Source of the DNA: Candidatus Woesearchaeota archaeon
GTDB lineage: Archaea; Nanobdellota; Nanobdellia; Woesearchaeales; JAHWHD01
Assembly: GCA_019323525.1 (NCBI GenBank)
Contig: JAHWHD010000032.1
Location: 1-33,205 of the forward strand
Direction of reading: 5' to 3'
DNA: 33,205 bases
The notes beneath the pieces were generated by a model. The model was not told where the DNA came from, searched no databases, and was given only the letters and a program-made list of their open reading frames with translations. Positions 22,351 to 29,013 of the stretch are shown piece after piece. How positions within the stretch are numbered: the stretch's first letter is position 1; the number at the start of each line of letters is the position of its first letter. Made by a program: the position numbers and the translations under genes.

Positions 22351-22668
22351 TCAAGCTTTAAATATTTTTACGTTCTCTTTAATCCAATCAAGAAACTGTT
22401 GATTACCATCCATGTCAAAAAAAGCGATTATCGGACATTCGTCAGAGTGTATCTTCTTGACTTCTTCAATAATCTCATCCTTGTTGTCTTTTAAAGAAAA
22501 AGCCTGTACGTTATAATACTCTTTTTCAACAATCTCTCCATCCCACCAATACCTTGACGGACCTTTTATTATCAATGCTCCTGCAATCAGCTTATTCAGT
22601 ACCAGAGTATCAGATATCTTATCTGCCTCCTCTTTTGTTGTTGCGCTTATTAAAACCTGACAATACAT
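22351..22668 (-). CDS. cutA: CutA1-family protein
   Basis: A 105-residue homologue of CutA, a small trimeric ferredoxin-like protein linked historically to divalent-cation tolerance but without a settled biochemical role. It has the family segments QVLISATTKEEADKISDTLV, LNKLIAGALIIKGPSRYWWD, GEIVEKEYYNVQAFSLKDN, and ECPIIAFFDMDGNQQFLDWI. The ATG at 22668 lies one base after the stop of the large activase gene and has a GGGGTGA Shine-Dalgarno (22674-22680) 5 nt ahead. The alternative GTG at 22677 would destroy that spacing. Translation is probably coupled to the activase gene. Confidence 0.88.
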   Translation of the reverse strand: MYCQVLISATTKEEADKISDTLVLNKLIAGALIIKGPSRYWWDGEIVEKEYYNVQAFSLKDNKDEIIEEVKKIHSDECPIIAFFDMDGNQQFLDWIKENVKIFKA

Positions 22669-22669
22669 C

Positions 22670-25600
22670 TTATTCACCCCTCATTTTCTCCCAAACTCTT
22701 TCAGCCTGCAGACAGAACGTCTCTAATCTAGCCTCAATTAACTGCGGGAACACGTTTCCATCAGTTTCAATGGCAAGGAACGGTAGATCCTTAAGCCCAT
22801 AACTTTCTGATTTGCCTGATGCTTTCTGTTTACCATCTACATTCATTTCCTCTGCAAGTATAGCCTCTGCAACCCTTGACGGCATACACCCAAAGGGACC
22901 AATTGATATAACTCCGTGTACAGTATGTAGAATCTCTCTTAACGCAAGCCCGACTGTAAGCAAAGCCTCTCCAGTGAAATGCGGATTCACAAACTTAGAA
23001 CCATGCTCAATCGTTTTCTCAATATCCTCTTTTTCGAACTTGTAAAGCCCGCCTTTTGCAATTATGTTCTTTATCTTAACCTCTGTTTTATCTTGGAAAA
23101 ACTCCCTTAACAGTATTCCTGCTTTTTTCTTCAGGTCGCTTTGAGCACTCCCAAGACTTTTTTTAGCGATATAATTAGTATAGTATATCCATTCTGATAT
23201 GTGCGCAACCTTCACTACAAACCCCCGCTCAGCAAGCACCTCGATCAGCCCTTGTCTTGAAAGTTCGTCTCTTCTTACATATATCTCTCCAATCAATGCG
23301 ACAAACTTTGCATCATCAATACTTTTTTTCAGTTCTATCTTCTTCAACACCTGGACAGTTTTCTCCAGCTGTCGATACAATTCATTCTTTTCAAGAGCAC
23401 GCAATATATTCTCCCATTCCTGAAAAAACACCTTCTCCCCATATTCTCTGTCAACTGCCAATGCTTTGATAGCATTCAACACATCATTCATAACATCAGC
23501 CACAATAACGCCTTTCCAAGCGTTAAGTGAAAACTTTGTACCAAACCCTCCGTAGCTGTCCTGGTCAGCAAGACTTAGTAATGCGACATTTTTTATCTTG
23601 TTTTTCTTAAGCAAAGATTCAATAAATACTTTGTACTGTCCAAACCTGCACGGTCCTGACGAAGACGGCATAAAATATACAATCACTTGCCCATCCTGCC
23701 TTTTTTCTATCTTTTTCAATAACCCTCCAACAGTTAACTGCATTGGCAGACACTCTTTACATGTGGTGTTTCCCCTGCCGAGCTTCAGTATGTCCATGTC
23801 AGAACTAGGCAAAGCCTCAGCATCTACCCCCAGACTCTTGAACACCGCCGCAATTGCAGGTGCTGCAAGATTGTCCATTGACGGAAGATACATTTTCACC
23901 TTGCTATGTGTCATTGGAAGCATTACCCCATTCTCGTCTAGCACATACGCGCGTCCTTTGGAAATCACTACTTTTGAAATCTGGAAATCATTATCACTAT
24001 CCACAATCTTTCCTCTCTTTGATAGTTCTCTGTAGCTATTGATTATATCTATGACTGCCTCAATCCTTGTATTGACCCCTGCATCAGCAGTATGGCTGTC
24101 AAGTTCAAGAGTTAGTGAAGGCTTAACACCCATCAGATCCCTGAAATAGCCTACGACAAACGAATCAGGTCCGCAGCTAAAATTTGTTATGTAGGTGCCG
24201 AATAACTGATTGTGTCTTTTTACAAACGAAGCAGCCTTAAGTATCATCTGCCCCATCGCCCAGTACATACCATCATCGCATTTTTCCTCATCAAATGGCA
24301 GAAAATCGTACGGCATCACCATTATTCCTCGTGACGCAAACTTGTGCGGTATTCCCATATTTCCTTCGAATGCAAATGCATTATATGGCCTTCCGAACAG
24401 CACCATCGCGAACCTGTCTGGGTCTTTTTCAAGTTCTGCAATGGCTCTAGCACCGATCTCTTTGCATTCTTTAGAGAACTGACCCTGTACATTAACTGCA
24501 TTTCTGTATGCCTGTAAACTTTCTTTAGAGCCAAACCCTAACTCTTTACCTATTTCAGCAAACACCTTTTCCTGGCTCGCGTAGCCTGTAGAAAAGTTAA
24601 GTACAGGGCTAATTATTTTTTTATCCTTTAATCTGTCCTTGAAAGCAGTTCTAAGATAATAAGGCTCGCCCTGTACAAACGGACACGTTTTTTTGTAATT
24701 ATTGACATTTCCAACATCTAGCTCGATGATTAGAGGTAAAAATATCGAGTCAGGATTTTTGTTAAGAAGATCCTCGAACAGTCCATGGGATATCTCTGCA
24801 GGATAACAAAACGCAGCCCCTTTTCTGTCAATACCTGTTTGCAATACCTTTTCAGAAAGCACGACTTTTAACCCTAACCCTGTAAAAAAATTATAGAAGA
24901 GAGGATAGAGAGAATTCATCACAAAAGATTTATTGATACCTATCGTCCTACCTTCCCCAGAGCTTTTACAATACTTCTCAAACACAAGTCTCTGCCTTAA
25001 ATCTACAAGGTCCAGCTTGTTAGAATCAACTTTTATATCAAGTCTAATATTGTAATATTTGTTGCAAGCTCCGCCAAACGGATGGAACCTGCCCTTCACT
25101 TTTATCATATTGATCTCGCATTTTCTGTCACACTTTTCTTCCCCGCCCATGCATATAAAACTCTGGCCATATTCCACTTCTCTTTCAGCTAACTCTTTCA
25201 GGTCAAATTCCTCCTCTCCCAATAGCCCAAGTTTAATCTTATCCTTGATGACTAGCGCAACTCCAAAAGCGCCCATCAACCCTGGCTCAGGAGGAACCAC
25301 TATACTCTTTCCGATTAAGCCAGCCATTGCAATAGGTACAGCCTTGTTATAACAGACTCCGCCCTGCATAAACACTTTCTTACCAACAGGACGCGCACCT
25401 TTCACGCGGTTAACATAATTCATACCTATCGAATAAATCAGCCCAGCAACAATATTCTCCTTGGATATCCCTTCTTGGCTCGCGTTCTTAATATCAGAAC
25501 TGATAAATGCGGCGCACTGGTCATTGAAATTGGGCGGCTTGTCACCTTTTAATGCAATATCGGCTATTTTTTCAACATCTATCCCAAGACTTTCCTTGGC

Positions 25601-26899
25601 GCTCTCTTCAAGAAAACTTCCTGTCCCTGCAGAACAGGCCTCGTTCATTGCATAATCAGACGCAACTCCGTTTGTGATGAACGTGTACTTGGCATCCTGG
25701 CCGCCAATCTCAAAGATAGTATCAACCTCTTCGTCAAAGTACACGGCAGCTTTTGCATGCGCAATTATCTCATTAACAATGCCTTTACTAAGTGAGTGCA
25801 GCCCTGCTATTTGCCTGCCTGAGCCTGTCACGCCCAAACCAACAATCTTGACTTTTACTCCATTCAATTGTTCAAACAGGCTTTGATAGCATTTGCGCGA
25901 GGCATTTACAGGATCCCCCATAGTACGCAGGTATATTGAACCAAGTATGGCATCATCAGACTTTCTCATCAATACAGCTTTTGTTGTCGTAGAGCCTACA
26001 TCTAAGCCAACAACACATTCATCTCCTTCTTTAGCATAGCTTTTATGAACCTCCTTGAACTCAACCATTTCTTCATACTGTTTAAGTGCAGGAAGAAATT
26101 CAAAAGACGACCCGCCCTCTACAAACAACTTCCCTGATACTTTTTTAGTCTTGTTGCTTAGAGCCCACAATGCAGCACCTAACGCCTCAAAATATGTCGC
26201 TTCGTCTGGAATCTCAACATTTGGAATATCTTTTTGTAAAAACCAGAGCATTACACTGTTCTGCGAAGAGCCTCCTATAAGCATAACCCTTTTTTTTTCA
26301 ACCCTTGCAAGAAGTTCAGAAACCTTTTTTGCCATCATCTCGCACAGCCCTGCAGCAACATTTCCTTTAGGCTCTCCTTTGTTCAACGCATGCGTGCAGT
26401 CGCTTTTGCAAAAAACCGAACACCTCCCTGCAACTTTATGCGGCACAGCATCTCTCGCAAGCTTTATAGCGTCATCCACTGAAAGGTCCATTCTCCTTAT
26501 CTGCTGCAGAAAAAATTCTCCAGTGCCTGACGCGCATTTGTTCCCGGTGTGTACAGACGAAATCTTGCCGTATTCATCCAATACATACACCATAAATGTC
26601 TCTCCCCCGACACTTACCAGTGCATCATATCTTTTATTCTGTTTATTCACAAACTCAAACGCATTCTCGACAGCTTCCGGCTCAGTGATAGAACTTAGGT
26701 TAACAAATTTCCTAAACTTTCTGCCAGTCACAGCAATAGAATCAACATCCTCAAACTTCGCAAGTTCCTCTTTCAAAACTTTTTTTGGATTGCCCTCATG
26801 CCCCTTTACAATGTGCTTTACGACCTTAATATCATTATCCTTAGAAATCTCAACAATGCTGATACTTGACGCCCCAAGACATATACCTATAGCTCTCAT
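22670..26899 (-). CDS. Fused 2-hydroxyacyl-CoA dehydratase activase (BcrA/HgdC x2 + DUF2229 + HgdB-like), 1409 aa
   Basis: A very large cytoplasmic iron-sulfur protein. Residues about 1-265 and 295-560 are two BadF/BcrA/HgdC ATPase (ASKHA-fold) domains. The second is canonical (VVGLDVGSTTTKAVLM, FEIGGQDAKY, ACSAGTGSFLEES with C422, QCAAFISSD with C462). The first is degenerate at its phosphate loop (GICLGASSISIV) but keeps KCASGTGEFF (C122) and GRCSVFCKSDC (C160). A Cys-rich DUF2229/COG3580 part follows (ICMGGEEKCDRKCEINMIK, HPFGGACNKYYN, NFSCGPDSFVVGYF). The C-terminal COG3581/HgdB-like part has ISIGPFGCMPSRVAEAIL and FLAIETDGNVFPQLIEARLE. Relatives use ATP to drive low-potential electrons into dehydratases or double-cubane proteins. 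No separate dehydratase gene is in the window. Its substrate is unknown. Confidence 0.88.
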   Translation of the reverse strand: MRAIGICLGASSISIVEISKDNDIKVVKHIVKGHEGNPKKVLKEELAKFEDVDSIAVTGRKFRKFVNLSSITEPEAVENAFEFVNKQNKRYDALVSVGGETFMVYVLDEYGKISSVHTGNKCASGTGEFFLQQIRRMDLSVDDAIKLARDAVPHKVAGRCSVFCKSDCTHALNKGEPKGNVAAGLCEMMAKKVSELLARVEKKRVMLIGGSSQNSVMLWFLQKDIPNVEIPDEATYFEALGAALWALSNKTKKVSGKLFVEGGSSFEFLPALKQYEEMVEFKEVHKSYAKEGDECVVGLDVGSTTTKAVLMRKSDDAILGSIYLRTMGDPVNASRKCYQSLFEQLNGVKVKIVGLGVTGSGRQIAGLHSLSKGIVNEIIAHAKAAVYFDEEVDTIFEIGGQDAKYTFITNGVASDYAMNEACSAGTGSFLEESAKESLGIDVEKIADIALKGDKPPNFNDQCAAFISSDIKNASQEGISKENIVAGLIYSIGMNYVNRVKGARPVGKKVFMQGGVCYNKAVPIAMAGLIGKSIVVPPEPGLMGAFGVALVIKDKIKLGLLGEEEFDLKELAEREVEYGQSFICMGGEEKCDRKCEINMIKVKGRFHPFGGACNKYYNIRLDIKVDSNKLDLVDLRQRLVFEKYCKSSGEGRTIGINKSFVMNSLYPLFYNFFTGLGLKVVLSEKVLQTGIDRKGAAFCYPAEISHGLFEDLLNKNPDSIFLPLIIELDVGNVNNYKKTCPFVQGEPYYLRTAFKDRLKDKKIISPVLNFSTGYASQEKVFAEIGKELGFGSKESLQAYRNAVNVQGQFSKECKEIGARAIAELEKDPDRFAMVLFGRPYNAFAFEGNMGIPHKFASRGIMVMPYDFLPFDEEKCDDGMYWAMGQMILKAASFVKRHNQLFGTYITNFSCGPDSFVVGYFRDLMGVKPSLTLELDSHTADAGVNTRIEAVIDIINSYRELSKRGKIVDSDNDFQISKVVISKGRAYVLDENGVMLPMTHSKVKMYLPSMDNLAAPAIAAVFKSLGVDAEALPSSDMDILKLGRGNTTCKECLPMQLTVGGLLKKIEKRQDGQVIVYFMPSSSGPCRFGQYKVFIESLLKKNKIKNVALLSLADQDSYGGFGTKFSLNAWKGVIVADVMNDVLNAIKALAVDREYGEKVFFQEWENILRALEKNELYRQLEKTVQVLKKIELKKSIDDAKFVALIGEIYVRRDELSRQGLIEVLAERGFVVKVAHISEWIYYTNYIAKKSLGSAQSDLKKKAGILLREFFQDKTEVKIKNIIAKGGLYKFEKEDIEKTIEHGSKFVNPHFTGEALLTVGLALREILHTVHGVISIGPFGCMPSRVAEAILAEEMNVDGKQKASGKSESYGLKDLPFLAIETDGNVFPQLIEARLETFCLQAERVWEKMRGE

Positions 26900-26923
26900 T
26901 CAACCCTGTTCTTTTACATTTTT

Positions 26924-26931
26924 TTAATAAA
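26924..26931 (-). promoter_or_regulatory. TATA box of the activase-CutA-primase unit
   Basis: Minus-strand CCTTTATTAAAAA is centred about 28 nt before the ATG at 26899. The transcript would start at or just before the start codon. The gaps from here through the primase are at most 16 nt, so the three genes probably share this promoter. Confidence 0.55.
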
Positions 26932-26954
26932 GGTTTCTATTCAAGAAAAAAACG

Positions 26955-26962
26955 TTTATAAA
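26955..26962 (+). promoter_or_regulatory. Extra TTTATAAA box in the divergent region
   Basis: A second TTTATAAA lies exactly 20 nt upstream of the box at 26975-26982. The octamer is self-complementary, so it could serve either strand. For the minus strand it would start transcription near 26930, about 30 nt before the activase ATG. This may allow coordinated use of the activase and DUF1858/ferredoxin promoters. Confidence 0.4.
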
Positions 26963-26974
26963 CACATCAAAAAC

Positions 26975-26982
26975 TTTATAAA
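26975..26982 (+). promoter_or_regulatory. TATA box of the DUF1858-ferredoxin pair
   Basis: TTTATAAA (AACTTTATAAATCC) is centred about 28 nt before the ATG at 27007 and predicts a leaderless transcript. Confidence 0.65.
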
Positions 26983-27006
26983 TCCTCGTGGTGCTTTCAA
27001 AGCAAA

Positions 27007-27237
27007 ATGGAAATAACAAAAGAAAACACATTCGGAGATATACTTAGAATCTGCCCCGAAAGTGCAGAAATACTTATGAGCTACGGCCTTCACTGTATTG
27101 GCTGCCACATAGCCACAGTAGAGACCCTTGAACAGGGCTGTAAAGCGCACGGTTTAACAGATGAGCAGATTCAGGAAATAGTTGACAAGATCAACAAGAT
27201 TTTGGAAAAGGGTGATGCCGGTGCCGATCAAGATTGA
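27007..27237 (+). CDS. DUF1858-domain protein
   Basis: A 76-residue protein consisting of a single DUF1858 domain, the module found alone or at the N-terminus of ScdA/RIC-type and hybrid-cluster-associated proteins. The domain pattern is clear: ITKENTFGDILRICPESAEI, then LMSYGLHCIGCHIATVETLE with the CxxC pair at residues 34-37, then GLTDEQIQEIVDKINKIL. The CxxC suggests a redox or metal/Fe-S-related role, which is inference. It overlaps the ferredoxin gene by 23 nt and faces the activase gene across a divergent promoter region, so the three may act in one electron-transfer setting. Confidence 0.85.
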   Translation: MEITKENTFGDILRICPESAEILMSYGLHCIGCHIATVETLEQGCKAHGLTDEQIQEIVDKINKILEKGDAGADQD

Positions 27238-27427
27238 GTTTAATAAAGAAGGATGTATAGGGTGCGGAGCTTGCGCAAGTGTATGTTCTGATAATTGGGA
27301 CATTATTGATGAAGATGGTTCTTATAAAGCAAAGCCTAAGAACATAGAACTTAATGAAGCAGGCTGCAATAAGGAAGCTGAGGAAGTCTGCCCTGTACGT
27401 GTAATTAAGATTGTAGAAATCGAATAA
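27215..27427 (+). CDS. Single-cluster [4Fe-4S] ferredoxin
   Basis: A 70-residue ferredoxin with one cluster-binding set: CIGCGACASVC (CxxCxxCxxxC) near residues 14-24 and a distal CP in EEVCPVRVIKIVEIE. A further cysteine lies in NEAGCNKEAEE. The layout resembles one-cluster ferredoxins of anaerobes. The start at ATG 27215 overlaps the DUF1858 gene. An in-frame GTG at 27221 is a serious alternative, since a GGTGA Shine-Dalgarno at 27211-27215 sits 5 nt before it. In context it could supply electrons to the divergently encoded activase, which requires a low-potential ferredoxin in studied relatives. This link is inferred from position. Confidence 0.9.
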   Translation: MPVPIKIEFNKEGCIGCGACASVCSDNWDIIDEDGSYKAKPKNIELNEAGCNKEAEEVCPVRVIKIVEIE

Positions 27428-27432
27428 AAACT

Positions 27433-27440
27433 TTTATAAA
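27433..27440 (+). promoter_or_regulatory. TATA box of the 188-aa protein-ScpB unit
   Basis: TTTATAAA is centred about 28 nt before the ATG at 27464, consistent with leaderless translation. Confidence 0.65.
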
Positions 27441-27463
27441 CATTAGCTGATTTTGTCAATCCT

Positions 27464-28030
27464 ATGGACGAGGATAATAAGATAGTATTTAGGGCGATTA
27501 TGGAGGTTCTTGGAAAACCAAAGGAACACGTAGATACAACTATGAAAAGCCTTGTTAACCAGATAAAGGCTTTAGGGGACTTTAAAGTAGTGGAGTCTTT
27601 TGTTTCCGAAACAAAAGAGCAAGAACACCTGTTTAGCTCATTTGCAGAGCTTGAGATTGAAGCAAACAAGATGTCCCAACTAATCGGTTTTTGCTTTGAT
27701 TTCATGCCTTCGTCGATAGAGATAATCTCCCCAGACGAACTCAAGTTAACTGCTTCAGACATGTCAGATCTGCTTACTGACCTCCAGGCAAAGCTCCATG
27801 ACGGAGACATGGTAACAAAAAAACTCAATTCAGTAAACTTTTTTCTAAGAAAGAATCTTAATGCTCTGATAAAGAACTACGTCATACTTATGTTGAAAGG
27901 TGGCGAGAAGGATGCAGCATACATGTCAAAGCTAACCGGCATAACAGAGAAAGACCTGGTTGAGTTTCTCGAAGTGCTGATAAAAGAAGGCAATATCGAA
28001 AAGACCGGATCTGGATACAAGTTAAAATGA
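27464..28030 (+). CDS. Uncharacterised protein encoded with ScpB, 188 aa
   Basis: I cannot assign a named family. The N-terminal ~45 residues are helical (VFRAIMEVLGKPKEHVDTTM). The middle has KEQEHLFSSFAELEIEANKM followed by the striking LIGFCFDFMPSSIEIISPDE. Next comes a helical region (DMSDLLTDLQAKLHDGDMVT) that could form a coiled coil. The last ~50 residues look like a winged helix (AYMSKLTGITEKDLVEFLEV, then GNIEKTGSGYKLK). The pattern resembles conserved hypothetical proteins of Woesearchaeota/Pacearchaeota genomes as I remember them. The stop overlaps the ScpB start (ATGA at 28027-28030), so the products are probably made in fixed ratio and may interact. It does not look like the kleisin ScpA. 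Confidence 0.85.
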   Translation: MDEDNKIVFRAIMEVLGKPKEHVDTTMKSLVNQIKALGDFKVVESFVSETKEQEHLFSSFAELEIEANKMSQLIGFCFDFMPSSIEIISPDELKLTASDMSDLLTDLQAKLHDGDMVTKKLNSVNFFLRKNLNALIKNYVILMLKGGEKDAAYMSKLTGITEKDLVEFLEVLIKEGNIEKTGSGYKLK

Positions 28031-28692
28031 GCGAGTTAAGGAACAAGATAGAATCGATACTATTTGCAGTAGGCAAGAAGATCGAGATAGAAGAGATTGC
28101 AAAGCTAGTCGGCACAACCCACATCGACGACGTTAAAGCAGCTCTTTTAGATCTCAAGGAAGACTACGACAAAAGAGAATCTCCTTTGATGGTGTTTCAG
28201 GAAGGAAATTCCTGGAAACTTTCTGTGCGTGAAAGACACCTCCCTTTAGTGCATACCCTAGTTACAGATACAGAACTCTCAAAGTCATTGATGGAAACTC
28301 TTGCAGTTATTGCCTGGAAATACCCTGTATTGCAGTCAGAGGTAATCCATATAAGAACAAACAAAGCTTACGATCATTTAAAAGAACTTGAAGATATGGG
28401 GTTCATTACACGAACAACCTTTGGCAGGACAAAAAAAATCAAGTTAACCGAACGTTTCTTTACATACTTCGATCTTCCTTCTAAAGAGGAAGCTCAGCAG
28501 GTTTTCAAGAAAATTCTTCCACAAGAGATTCAAGAAAAACTTTTAAGGGTCGAGCAGGAGATAAAAGCGACAGAGGCTGCTATTGAAGATGCTCTTAGAA
28601 AAAAAGAGCTTGAAAAATCAAAACAATCTGAAGAAAATGATTCGGATAAAGAACAAGTACCAAAAGTAGATGAACAATCTGTTATTGATTAA
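28027..28692 (+). CDS. scpB: Segregation and condensation protein ScpB
   Basis: A 221-residue ScpB, the winged-helix dimer that with kleisin ScpA regulates SMC in chromosome compaction and segregation. Two winged-helix domains are visible: NKIESILFAVGKKIEIEEIA through LMVFQEGNSWKLSVRERHLP, then the strongly conserved SLMETLAVIAWKYPVLQSEV followed by KAYDHLKELEDMGFITRTTF. The C-terminal ~55 residues are charged (RVEQEIKATEAAIEDALRKK ... VDEQSVID). After the TAA at 28690-28692 the same frame continues open for 19 acidic codons before a double stop. No scpA or smc gene is in the window. It is coupled to the upstream 188-aa gene. Confidence 0.93.
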   Translation: MSELRNKIESILFAVGKKIEIEEIAKLVGTTHIDDVKAALLDLKEDYDKRESPLMVFQEGNSWKLSVRERHLPLVHTLVTDTELSKSLMETLAVIAWKYPVLQSEVIHIRTNKAYDHLKELEDMGFITRTTFGRTKKIKLTERFFTYFDLPSKEEAQQVFKKILPQEIQEKLLRVEQEIKATEAAIEDALRKKELEKSKQSEENDSDKEQVPKVDEQSVID

Positions 28693-28754
28693 AATAATGA
28701 AGACCAACTTGAAAGCGAAGTATTCCATGTAGAAGAAACAGAACGTGAATAATA

Positions 28755-28898
28755 ATGATGCTTCTTCTAAAATGTCCTAAGTGTAAGAACAACATGAAAT
28801 ACGCCACGCGTGATACAAGCTTACAAAAGAAAGTAAAGAAATGCGTCTACTGCAATAAATCATTTTCTGTAAAAGACAATATTTCTCAAAGTTTATAA
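28755..28898 (+). CDS. Small zinc-ribbon protein, 47 aa
   Basis: A short frame starting with two ATG codons (28755, 28758) and encoding LLLKCPKCKNNMKYATRD then KKVKKCVYCNKSFSVKDNIS. Cysteines at 7, 10, 30 and 33 make a classic CxxC-x19-CxxC zinc ribbon, followed by a basic/hydrophobic end. The function is unknown. Such small ribbons often bind nucleic acid. It lies 62 nt after the ScpB stop with no TATA box between, so it is probably part of the ScpB transcript. The frame is short, but two CxxC pairs in register make chance unlikely. Confidence 0.78.
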   Translation: MMLLLKCPKCKNNMKYATRDTSLQKKVKKCVYCNKSFSVKDNISQSL

Positions 28899-28973
28899 AA
28901 ATCAACCACAAAACGCCCATTCTTTAGAATTCTCGCGTTTCAGAGCCTATATCCACAGAATTCAAACAAAAGG

Positions 28974-28981
28974 TTTATAAA
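28974..28981 (+). promoter_or_regulatory. TATA box of gyrA
   Basis: AGGTTTATAAATAATGG carries TTTATAAA centred about 36 nt before the gyrA ATG at 29014, predicting a leader of under 10 nt. The 115-nt gap from 28899 to 29013 holds nothing else that I recognise. Confidence 0.65.
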
Positions 28982-29013
28982 TAATGGCATTTTCTACATT
29001 TCTGTGAAAATCT

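Noticed and set aside
26055..26927. Open frame of 290 codons on the plus strand inside the activase gene
   Set aside because: It lies fully antisense to conserved activase motifs, has no promoter or Shine-Dalgarno, and its low-complexity Ser/Phe/Thr composition is what antisense of Lys/Glu-rich coding DNA gives.
27464..28030. The 188-aa gene as ScpA
   Set aside because: Position next to scpB suggested the kleisin, but I see none of the N-terminal SMC-neck-binding pattern or usual ScpA length. Left as unknown.
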